In this document: positions 1 to 5,220 of the stretch, piece by piece
How positions within the stretch are numbered: position 1 is the first letter of the stretch
How the letters are laid out: every line of letters begins with the position of its first letter
Assembly (NCBI GenBank): GCA_030917225.1
Contig: JAUPVD010000141.1
Coordinates: forward strand, 1-5,220
Length of the DNA: 5,220 bases
Direction of reading: 5' to 3'
Source of the DNA: Pseudomonadota bacterium
Lineage (GTDB): Bacteria; Pseudomonadota; Gammaproteobacteria; Burkholderiales; Rhodocyclaceae
The notes under the pieces: generated by a model
What the model was told of the DNA's origin: nothing
Seen by the model: only the letters and a program-made list of their open reading frames with translations
The model's database searches: none
Position numbers and translations under genes: made by a program

Positions 1-943
1 CTCGTGGAATGCCCGCATCCTTGACCGCGACGCCGATCCGGCCGAAAGAGCGGCCACGCTCTTCATGCAGTTCAGGTGTTAGGGTGATTGCGCGTTCGAT
101 GGAATCGCGGACAATCTGCAAATGCAGCTCCTGCCCTGCTGCGGCCCGGACGATCCGGACAACATCCGACCAGTTTGTGATTTCCTCATTTCCGATGGCA
201 ACGACCCTGTCGCCGGGCTTCAAACCGGCGCGATCGGCAATGCCGTTCTGCACGACCCGTCCAATGACTGCAGGCAATTTCGGCCGGTAGTAGGTCAAGC
301 CGAGACGACTGAATGCATCGCCTTCCCATCCCGATTCACGGATTGCAGCGAGATCGAGACGGCGCAACGCGATTTCCTGCCGTTCATTGATCACTTCCAT
401 CTGCACGATGGTTTCATTGACTGCGCGCTGCAATAGTTGCCAACGGACGTCTTCCCAGGTCTGGACGGGTTCGTCGCCAACTTTCAATACGCGTTCGCCA
501 CTCTCAAAGCCTCCCGCAGCTGCAGCCGTGGCCACTGGAGGCGCGCCAAGAACCGGGCGCAGTTCGTCCGTGCCGTACCAGAACACCCCCCAATAGACGA
601 AGACTGCAAGGAGGAGATTGGCCGCCGGGCCCGCCGCGACGATTGCAATTCTTCGGCCAACGGACTGTCGGTTGAAGGCGCGATGCAATTCCGAGTCAGC
701 GACTGGTGCTTCGCGCTCATCAAGCATCTTGACGTAGCCACCGAGAGGGAACGCCCCGATGGCCCACTCCGTACCGTCAGGCCCATAGCTCCGCTGCCAG
801 AGAGGTTTTCCGAAACCGACCGAAAAGCGGAGAACCTTGACGCCACAGAGGCGTGCCACAAAATAATGGCCGTATTCGTGCACGACGATCAGAACGCCGA
901 GAACCAACGCGAATGCCGCCAGATAAAAGAGAAAGTTACTCAC
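1..943 (-). CDS. rseP: RseP site-2 intramembrane zinc metalloprotease, N-terminal 314 residues (3' end outside window)
   Basis: This is an inner-membrane protease that, in characterised relatives, cuts the anti-sigma factor RseA after DegS and also clears remnant signal peptides. Seen: a first membrane segment at about residues 4-26 carrying the zinc-site motif HEYGH (H22, E23, H26, the same numbers as in E. coli RseP). The [10 protein letters not shown] stretch follows at 40-49 and the [11 protein letters not shown] loop at 63-73. A second membrane segment lies at about 97-120 with GPAAN (105-109). Two PDZ-like domains follow, at about 128-200 and 222-292, the second with [12 protein letters not shown] (239-250). 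Family members are about 450 residues, so roughly 70% is visible; the C-terminal membrane segments and the second zinc-site (LDG) motif lie beyond the edge. The GTG start at 943-941 is chosen because the protein begins in register with the family and no earlier start fits. It overlaps the dxr stop as GTGA, with no clear Shine-Dalgarno site, which suggests translational coupling. Confidence 0.95.
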   Translation of the reverse strand, partial: MSNFLFYLAAFALVLGVLIVVHEYGHYFVARLCGVKVLRFSVGFGKPLWQRSYGPDGTEWAIGAFPLGGYVKMLDEREAPVADSELHRAFNRQSVGRRIAIVAAGPAANLLLAVFVYWGVFWYGTDELRPVLGAPPVATAAAAGGFESGERVLKVGDEPVQTWEDVRWQLLQRAVNETIVQMEVINERQEIALRRLDLAAIRESGWEGDAFSRLGLTYYRPKLPAVIGRVVQNGIADRAGLKPGDRVVAIGNEEITNWSDVVRIVRAAAGQELHLQIVRDSIERAITLTPELHEERGRSFGRIGVAVKDAGIPR

Positions 944-2142
944 GCAGCGAGCTTTTTGGTCAGAAAGGATTGCGCGAATTCTCGTGCGGCCACATCTGCC
1001 GCCAGCACATCCGATAGAGAATTCAGTGCACATGCCGGCAAGGCAGCAAGCGTCGCTGCAATCAGCACCGGTATTTCAGTGAAACCGAGATAGCCATCGA
1101 GAAATGCCTGCACCGCCACTTCGTTGGCTGCATTCAGTGTCGCGGGGGCACTGCCGCCAGCGCGCAATGCACTGAAAGCCAATGCCAGGCAAGGAAAACG
1201 ATCCAGATCGGGTTGCTCGAAATCAAGGCGCGCAACCTGAAACAAATCGAGCGATCCGACGCCAGCCTCAATGCGCTCCGGGTAGGCCAGCGCATGGGCA
1301 ATCGGTGTGCGCATGTCTGGATTGCCCAATTGTGCGATTACTGACCCATCGATGTATTCGACCATCGAGTGGATGACGCTTTGGGGGTGGATCACCACGT
1401 CAATGTGATCGGCCGACATGCCGAACAGCCAATGTGCCTCGATGACCTCAAGCCCCTTGTTCATCATCGTGGCCGAATCAACGGAGATCTTGCGCCCCAT
1501 GACCCAGTTCGGATGAGCAATGGCCTGTTCTGGTGTCACGCCGGCCAACTGGGCAGCAGAATGGCGGCGGAATGGACCACCTGAAGCCGTCAGCAACAGA
1601 CGACGAACGCCACGCACCCGAAGCGATCCTGACAAATTACTTTTAAAATCATCCGGAAGCGATTGAAATATAGCGTTATGTTCGCTATCTATCGGCAGCA
1701 GCGTGGCACCATGTTCATGCACAGCTTGCATGAACACCGGCCCGGCCATAACCAGCGCTTCCTTGTTGGCGAGCAGCACTTTCTTGCCGGCGTGAGCCGC
1801 AGCAAGCGCCGGACGCAACCCTGCCGCGCCAACGATGGCCGCCATTACGGCATCCACCTCGGGAAGCGAAGCCATGCGCTCGAGCGCTTCTACACCACTC
1901 AATACTTCAGTTGCCAGACCGGCAGCACGAACCCGACCCTGCAATTCGACAGCTGCCACAGGTTCGCCAAGTACGGCATAGCGCGGGGAAAATTCCTGAC
2001 ACTGGGAAAAGAGCAAGTCGATCTGACGGTGTGCGCACAGGGCAATCACGCGGTAGCGGTCCGGGTGGCGACGCACCACATCCAGCGTATTCACGCCAAT
2101 GGAGCCGGTACAGCCAAGGATGGTCAGATTTTGAAGTGACAT
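940..2142 (-). CDS. dxr: 1-deoxy-D-xylulose 5-phosphate reductoisomerase
   Basis: Dxr (IspC) rearranges and reduces DXP to 2-C-methyl-D-erythritol 4-phosphate with NADPH and a divalent metal. It is the committed step of the cytoplasmic MEP isoprenoid pathway and the target of fosmidomycin. The 400 residues match the usual length of about 400. Seen: an N-terminal dinucleotide-binding loop GCTGSIG (10-16), [12 protein letters not shown] (123-134), metal ligands D152 and E154 in [16 protein letters not shown] (184-192) in the substrate region, [20 protein letters not shown] (210-229) with the third metal ligand E232 just after it, and [12 protein letters not shown] (252-263). The family usually has Ser where C11 stands, but the neighbouring T12, G13, S14 and I15 are kept. 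The ATG is 8 bp after the cdsA stop and has no recognisable Shine-Dalgarno site. Its stop is shared with the rseP GTG. Codons for residues 151-174 are unusually AT-rich. Its product is a distant precursor for UppS, encoded two genes upstream. Confidence 0.97.
   Translation of the reverse strand: MSLQNLTILGCTGSIGVNTLDVVRRHPDRYRVIALCAHRQIDLLFSQCQEFSPRYAVLGEPVAAVELQGRVRAAGLATEVLSGVEALERMASLPEVDAVMAAIVGAAGLRPALAAAHAGKKVLLANKEALVMAGPVFMQAVHEHGATLLPIDSEHNAIFQSLPDDFKSNLSGSLRVRGVRRLLLTASGGPFRRHSAAQLAGVTPEQAIAHPNWVMGRKISVDSATMMNKGLEVIEAHWLFGMSADHIDVVIHPQSVIHSMVEYIDGSVIAQLGNPDMRTPIAHALAYPERIEAGVGSLDLFQVARLDFEQPDLDRFPCLALAFSALRAGGSAPATLNAANEVAVQAFLDGYLGFTEIPVLIAATLAALPACALNSLSDVLAADVAAREFAQSFLTKKLAA
1670..1688. 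repeat. Small inverted repeat inside dxr
   Basis: On the plus strand, ATAGCG (1670-1675) and CGCTAT (1683-1688) form a perfect 6-bp inverted repeat around a 7-base loop. It lies in an AT-rich patch of the dxr coding region (about 1630-1690), over codons for the metal-binding DSEHNAIF segment. No T-run follows on the minus strand, so it is not a terminator. It may be chance; a role in mRNA folding is only a possibility. Confidence 0.3.
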
Positions 2143-2150
2143 ATCATTGA

Positions 2151-2984
2151 TCAGGCGGCAAGCAGCCAGAGTAGTGCCACAAATGGCAACGTCGAAGTCA
2201 GGCTGTCGATTCGGTCAAGGATGCCGCCATGTCCTGGCAGGATGTTGCTGCTGTCCTTGATTTCCGCCTGACGTTTGAGCAGTGACTCGAACAGGTCGCC
2301 AACGATGCTGAGCACAGTGAGCGTAACCAGAATCACAGCAAACACTCCGATGTTGTGCTGCAAGGCATGGGGGAGCCAGGCACTGGCGACAAAGCCATAG
2401 ACCAACACGCCGACCACGGCACCCCACGCACCAGCCCAGGTTTTCCCCGGGCTGATACTGGGCGCCAGCTTGCGCTTGCCGAAAGTCCGGCCGGCGAAAT
2501 AAGCGGCAACATCCGCCGCCCAGACAATTGCCATCACACACACCAGTGTCCACGGGCCGAGTTGGCGTAGCTGGACCAGCGCGAGCAAGGCAGGAAGCAG
2601 CACGATACTGCCAACAAGAATGCCGCCAAGGAGCCCCGGCAGGGGCCAGCGCTTGAAAAGCCAGAACGGCAGGACACAAAGCCAGAAGGCGACGGAAGGA
2701 ATATAAAGCCAGCGCCCCAGTTGCCAGGCCACCACCGGACTCCAGCCTTCACCACCGAAGGGAGCCGGAAAAGCCAGAATGCAGGCAGCGCAAAGCGAAG
2801 CCAGGGCGGCACCAAGCAGATATCTTCCTGATTTTCCAAGGCGCATGAACCCGCCCCACTCCCAGCCGACGACAGCCGAAAGAAGGGCTATACCCCAAGC
2901 CCAACCGATTGGCGGCAGAAAGAAAAGTGCGAGCAGCAGGACTGCCAGAAGAACCAGCGCGGTGACAACCCGCGTGCCAAGCAT
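2151..2984 (-). CDS. cdsA: Phosphatidate cytidylyltransferase (CDP-diglyceride synthase)
   Basis: CdsA makes CDP-diacylglycerol and pyrophosphate from CTP and phosphatidic acid in the inner membrane, the branch point for phosphatidylethanolamine, phosphatidylglycerol and cardiolipin. The 277-residue protein is mostly hydrophobic, with a first membrane segment at about 8-24 and further segments near 28-45, 55-72, 95-110, 118-138, 145-165, 185-204, 212-230 and 262-277. Exact boundaries are by eye. The diagnostic C-terminal signature runs from S234 to D260: S-L-L-K-R, then K-D at 243-244, then [12 protein letters not shown] at 249-260. [13 protein letters not shown] (176-188) is the other conserved block. 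The ATG directly follows the uppS TAA with no spacer. Only a weak AGG (2990-2992), inside the end of uppS, could serve as a ribosome binding site, so coupling to uppS translation is likely. Length and motifs show no damage. Confidence 0.97.
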   Translation of the reverse strand: MLGTRVVTALVLLAVLLLALFFLPPIGWAWGIALLSAVVGWEWGGFMRLGKSGRYLLGAALASLCAACILAFPAPFGGEGWSPVVAWQLGRWLYIPSVAFWLCVLPFWLFKRWPLPGLLGGILVGSIVLLPALLALVQLRQLGPWTLVCVMAIVWAADVAAYFAGRTFGKRKLAPSISPGKTWAGAWGAVVGVLVYGFVASAWLPHALQHNIGVFAVILVTLTVLSIVGDLFESLLKRQAEIKDSSNILPGHGGILDRIDSLTSTLPFVALLWLLAA

Positions 2985-3830
2985 TTAAGCCTGATCCGCC
3001 GGCTTTACTGCGTCCGCATCACGGGTTTCTCCAACTGCGACACCTTGAGGATGGACAGAGGACGGAACCGGTGGATGGGGGTCGGCGATCAACTGCTCGC
3101 TGGTACGCCCGAAGCGACGCTCTCGACTGCGATAGGAACCGATCGCAAGATCCAGTGCAGCGTCGTTGAACTCGGGCCACAGCGTCTCAGTGAAATGGAA
3201 CTCGGCATAGGCCAGTTGCCAGAGAAGGAAGTTGCTGATGCGCTCTTCGCCGCCCGTGCGGATGAACAGGTCAGGCTCCGGCGCGTAGTGCATCGACAGA
3301 TAGGGTTCAAGATCCGCCTCGGTCCAGCAGCCGGCCTTTTCGGGCTGAGCCAGTGACAGCCGATTGGCCGCCTGCAGAATATCCCAGCGCCCGCCGTAGT
3401 TTGCGGCGATGGTCAGTGTCAGCTTGGTATTGCCAGCAGTTTGCGCTTCCGCTGCCCGGATCATGCCTTGCAACTTGTCATCGAAGCGCGACAGGTCGCC
3501 GACCACACGCAGGCATACGCCATTGCGATGCAGCTTCACGACCTCATGCTGCAAGGCTTTGACGAAAAGCTGCATGAGCAGGGAAACTTCTTCTTCCGGA
3601 CGGCGCCAGTTCTCGGAACTGAAGGCAAACAGCGTCAGATAGCCGATGCCCCGGTCAAGACAGGCCCGAACCATCTCTCGCACCGTCTCGACACCGCGTG
3701 AATGGCCTGCCACACGCGGCATGAAACGTTTCTTGGCCCAACGACCGTTGCCATCCATGATGATGGCAACGTGACGCGGCATGCGGCCAACGGCCGGTAC
3801 CTGTTGCGTAGAACTGACGAAGCGGCTCAT
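2985..3830 (-). CDS. uppS: Undecaprenyl diphosphate synthase (cis-prenyltransferase) with an extended C-terminal tail
   Basis: UppS (IspU) adds eight isopentenyl units in cis to farnesyl diphosphate, giving C55 undecaprenyl diphosphate, the precursor of the lipid carrier for peptidoglycan and O-antigen. Seen: [16 protein letters not shown] (20-35) with catalytic D26, AGH at 41-43, [11 protein letters not shown] (68-78), and the late signature [15 protein letters not shown] (187-201) with R191, R197 and S199, ending at the conserved E210. E196 stands where E. coli has His in GEHRISN. The catalytic domain ends near [12 protein letters not shown] (236-247). A tail of about 34 further residues, rich in Pro, Val, Ala and Asp, takes the protein to 281 residues against 253 in E. 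coli. The tail has no predicted fold that I recognise and is probably disordered. The start is fixed by a strong GGAGGG site 4 bases upstream. The stop TAA abuts the cdsA ATG. Confidence 0.97.
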   Translation of the reverse strand: MSRFVSSTQQVPAVGRMPRHVAIIMDGNGRWAKKRFMPRVAGHSRGVETVREMVRACLDRGIGYLTLFAFSSENWRRPEEEVSLLMQLFVKALQHEVVKLHRNGVCLRVVGDLSRFDDKLQGMIRAAEAQTAGNTKLTLTIAANYGGRWDILQAANRLSLAQPEKAGCWTEADLEPYLSMHYAPEPDLFIRTGGEERISNFLLWQLAYAEFHFTETLWPEFNDAALDLAIGSYRSRERRFGRTSEQLIADPHPPVPSSVHPQGVAVGETRDADAVKPADQA

Positions 3831-3834
3831 GGGA

Positions 3835-3840
3835 CCCTCC
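3835..3840 (-). promoter_or_regulatory. Ribosome binding site of uppS
   Basis: GGAGGG read on the minus strand, with four bases between it and the ATG at 3830-3828. It is a near-perfect Shine-Dalgarno match in the 25-bp frr-uppS gap, the largest spacer in the window. It fixes the uppS start and suggests independent ribosome entry at this gene. Confidence 0.85.
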
Positions 3841-3855
3841 GCAATGCGCTGACGA

Positions 3856-4413
3856 TCAAACCGCCATCAACTCGCTCTCCTTCTGGGAGAGCATCTTGTC
3901 GACTTCGGCGACGTATTTGTCAGTGAGCTTCTGGACTTCATCCTGAGTACGACGCTCGTCGTCCTCGGAGATGGTCTTGGCCTTGAGGCCATCCTTCAGC
4001 GTGTTGTTGGCGTCACGACGCAGGTTGCGCACCGCCACCTTGGCGTTTTCGCCCTCATGCTTGACCACTTTGATCAACTCTTTGCGACGCTCTTCCGTCA
4101 GTGCCGGCATCGGCACGCGGATCAACTCACCCTGGGTTGCCGGGTTGAGACCGAGATCGGAATCGCGGATGGCCTTCTCGACCTTACCTACCATGGGTTT
4201 TTCCCACGGTTGCACACCGATCGTACGGGCATCGACCAGCGTCACGTTGGCGATCTGGGTCAGCGGCACCATGGAACCGTAGTATTCAACCTGAATGTGA
4301 TCCAGCAAGCCGGTATGGGCGCGGCCCGTGCGAATTTTGGCCAAGTCGTTTTTCAACGCCTCCAGCGACTTCAGCATTTTCTGTTCGGTATTTTTCTTGA
4401 GATCGGCAATCAT
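3856..4413 (-). CDS. frr: Ribosome recycling factor
   Basis: Frr (RRF) acts with EF-G in the cytoplasm to split post-termination ribosomes so they can start again. The 185 residues equal the usual bacterial length exactly. Seen: the first long helix of the three-helix bundle (about 2-30) with [14 protein letters not shown] (20-33), then the small beta domain with [14 protein letters not shown] (44-57) and IGVQPWEK (65-72). The returning helices follow, with [11 protein letters not shown] (105-115) and [12 protein letters not shown] (129-140), which contains R132, the conserved ribosome-contact arginine. The last helix is charged and ends near residue 185. The ATG follows a strong GAGGAG site 6 bases upstream that overlaps the pyrH stop. 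The gap to pyrH is 10 bp, and 25 bp separate its stop from uppS. Nothing is unusual about the protein. Confidence 0.98.
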   Translation of the reverse strand: MIADLKKNTEQKMLKSLEALKNDLAKIRTGRAHTGLLDHIQVEYYGSMVPLTQIANVTLVDARTIGVQPWEKPMVGKVEKAIRDSDLGLNPATQGELIRVPMPALTEERRKELIKVVKHEGENAKVAVRNLRRDANNTLKDGLKAKTISEDDERRTQDEVQKLTDKYVAEVDKMLSQKESELMAV

Positions 4414-4419
4414 TGAATA

Positions 4420-4425
4420 CTCCTC
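4420..4425 (-). promoter_or_regulatory. Ribosome binding site of frr, overlapping the pyrH stop
   Basis: GAGGAG on the minus strand, 6 bases before the frr ATG. Its first two bases are part of the pyrH TGA (4426-4424). Ribosomes ending on pyrH therefore sit on the frr entry site, which favours re-initiation. Confidence 0.85.
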
Positions 4426-5146
4426 AGCAGAAAACCAGCGTGCCCTCGTTTTCTCCCAAGACGACGCGCTTCAGCGCACCAGCCTTGAAGATGGAGAACA
4501 CGTTGATTGGCAATTTCTGGTCACGGCACAGCGCAAACGCCGTAGCGTCCATGACCGCAAGATTCTGGGAAATGGCATCGTCGAAGCTGATCCGGTCATA
4601 GCGGGTCGCCGTCGGTACCTTTTTCGGGTCGGCCGTGTAGATGCCGTCAACCTTGGTTGCCTTGAGGACGATTTCGGCACCGATCTCTGCACCTCGCAAG
4701 GCCGCAGCAGTGTCGGTAGTAAAGAACGGATTGCCGGTGCCGGCAGCGAAAATAACGATCCGCCCCTGCTCCAGGTAGCGGATTGCCTTGCCACGGATGT
4801 AGGGCTCGACAACCTGCTCGATGGACAATGCGGACTGCACGCGGCACGGAATGCCTGCCACGCGCATCGCATCCTGCATGGCGAGGCTGTTCATCACCGT
4901 CGCCAGCATGCCCATGTAGTCGGCTTGGGCGCGATCCATACCGGTGGCCGCAGGAGCGACCCCGCGGAAGATGTTGCCACCACCGATGACCACACCGATC
5001 TGCACACCCATGTCCGCAACTGCCTTGATCTCGCCCACGATCTCGCCAATGGTCTGGCGATTGATGCCGTAGGCATCACCGCCCATCAGGGCCTCGCCCG
5101 AAAGCTTGAGAAGGATGCGCTTGTACTTGGGTGTGCTGTCGGTCAT
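4424..5146 (-). CDS. pyrH: UMP kinase (uridylate kinase)
   Basis: PyrH phosphorylates UMP to UDP with ATP in the cytoplasm. Bacterial enzymes are hexamers of the amino-acid-kinase fold, typically activated by GTP and inhibited by UTP. The 240 residues match the usual length. Seen: [11 protein letters not shown] (10-20) with K14, [11 protein letters not shown] (52-62), [17 protein letters not shown] (70-86) with D71 and D77, [15 protein letters not shown] (134-148) and [14 protein letters not shown] (161-174). The ATG at 5146 is chosen over one at 5212. The longer version would add 22 residues that are only the tsf 3' end read in another frame, whereas the family begins shortly before [16 protein letters not shown] (5160-5163) lies 13 bases upstream, farther than usual. 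The last residue is Cys. It sits between tsf and frr, as in most proteobacteria. Confidence 0.97.
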   Translation of the reverse strand: MTDSTPKYKRILLKLSGEALMGGDAYGINRQTIGEIVGEIKAVADMGVQIGVVIGGGNIFRGVAPAATGMDRAQADYMGMLATVMNSLAMQDAMRVAGIPCRVQSALSIEQVVEPYIRGKAIRYLEQGRIVIFAAGTGNPFFTTDTAAALRGAEIGAEIVLKATKVDGIYTADPKKVPTATRYDRISFDDAISQNLAVMDATAFALCRDQKLPINVFSIFKAGALKRVVLGENEGTLVFC

Positions 5147-5159
5147 GGTCGGGTTGTTG

Positions 5160-5163
5160 CCTC
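5160..5163 (-). promoter_or_regulatory. Possible, widely spaced ribosome binding site of pyrH
   Basis: GAGG on the minus strand in the 19-bp tsf-pyrH gap is the only purine-rich Shine-Dalgarno-like stretch before the pyrH ATG. The 13-base distance is longer than the common 5-9, so its use is uncertain; initiation may depend partly on coupling to tsf. Confidence 0.4.
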
Positions 5164-5165
5164 GC

Positions 5166-5220
5166 TTACTTTTGCGCAGCAGCAGCGGCTTGGGCAGCCA
5201 CTTCAGCAGCAAAGTCGTTC
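5166..5220 (-). CDS. tsf: Elongation factor Ts, last 17 residues (5' part outside window)
   Basis: EF-Ts exchanges GDP for GTP on EF-Tu during translation elongation. Only the C-terminus is visible: 17 residues reading [17 protein letters not shown] followed by TAA at 5168-5166. The call rests on this hydrophobic, Ala-rich ending with an EVAAQ motif, typical of EF-Ts C-termini, and on position directly before pyrH, where tsf lies in most proteobacteria. The stop is 19 bp from the pyrH start and no hairpin with a T-run fits between them, so read-through into pyrH is expected, unlike the separately terminated arrangement known in E. coli. The fragment is too short for any statement about domains. 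Confidence 0.85.
   Translation of the reverse strand, partial: NDFAAEVAAQAAAAAQK

Noticed and set aside
484..861. A 125-codon minus-strand open frame within the rseP region
   Set aside because: It is an out-of-frame reading of rseP; the HEYGH, GPAAN and PDZ motifs are all in the other frame that runs unbroken from 943 to the window edge.
437..1093. A 218-codon plus-strand open frame spanning the rseP start and dxr end
   Set aside because: It is antisense to two clearly real genes, its composition is Arg/Ala-rich without any domain I recognise, and it crosses their junction; a GC-rich shadow frame explains it.
1664..1715. Possible sigma-70 promoter in the AT-rich part of dxr, with TATATT as a -10 on the minus strand
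   Set aside because: At 17-bp spacing the -35 position matches the consensus at only about half of its bases, so the sequence alone does not support a promoter.
1663..2139. A 158-codon plus-strand open frame antisense to dxr
   Set aside because: Dxr motifs are complete on the minus strand over this span, and the antisense product resembles no family I recognise and has no convincing ribosome binding site.
4057..4416. A 119-codon plus-strand open frame antisense to frr
   Set aside because: It is opposite a full-length ribosome recycling factor and has no recognisable motif or regulatory context.
5147..5212. Upstream ATG giving PyrH 22 extra N-terminal residues
   Set aside because: The extra residues are the tsf 3' end read out of frame and do not match the family N-terminus; the ATG at 5146 gives the normal 240-residue length.
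1..5220. Search for a novel system: mobile element, CRISPR array, RNA gene, phage or defence gene
   Set aside because: Almost every base is in a recognised housekeeping gene, spacers are at most 25 bp, and no direct repeat array, transposase or tRNA-like fold was seen on either strand.

Overview
The window holds seven genes, all on the minus strand and packed almost end to end. Read in the direction of transcription (high to low coordinates), they are the 3' end of tsf, pyrH, frr, uppS (ispU), cdsA, dxr (ispC) and the first 314 codons of rseP. This is the conserved proteobacterial block linking translation factors to envelope-lipid synthesis. The short gaps, the fairly GC-rich sequence and the protein sequences fit a betaproteobacterium. 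A relative of the Rhodocyclales is plausible, but that is an impression and not a demonstrated placement.

Layout: 5220-5166 is the Ala-rich C-terminus of elongation factor Ts. 5146-4424 is UMP kinase. 4413-3856 is ribosome recycling factor. 3830-2985 is undecaprenyl diphosphate synthase, with an unusually long C-terminal tail. 2984-2151 is CDP-diglyceride synthase. 2142-940 is DXP reductoisomerase. 943-1 is the site-2 protease RseP, cut by the window edge. Junctions in the same order are 19, 10, 25, 0 and 8 bp, then a 4-bp overlap. No gene-free stretch exceeds 25 bp, and no terminator-like hairpin followed by a T-run lies between genes, so one polycistronic transcript is the simplest reading.

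Function: Tsf and Frr serve translation elongation and ribosome recycling. PyrH makes UDP for RNA precursors and UDP-sugars. Dxr commits carbon to the MEP isoprenoid pathway, and UppS elongates its products to the C55 carrier precursor needed for peptidoglycan and O-antigen. CdsA makes CDP-diacylglycerol for all major phospholipids. RseP cleaves anti-sigma factors and remnant signal peptides in the inner membrane. The cluster therefore joins protein-synthesis capacity to membrane and wall supply.

All genes look intact, with their key catalytic motifs present. I found no RNA gene, mobile element, CRISPR array or evidence of a new system. The points worth a second look are small: the UppS tail, a local AT-rich, rare-codon patch with a small inverted repeat inside dxr, the split between strong Shine-Dalgarno sites and SD-poor coupled junctions, and single-residue variants in Dxr and UppS.
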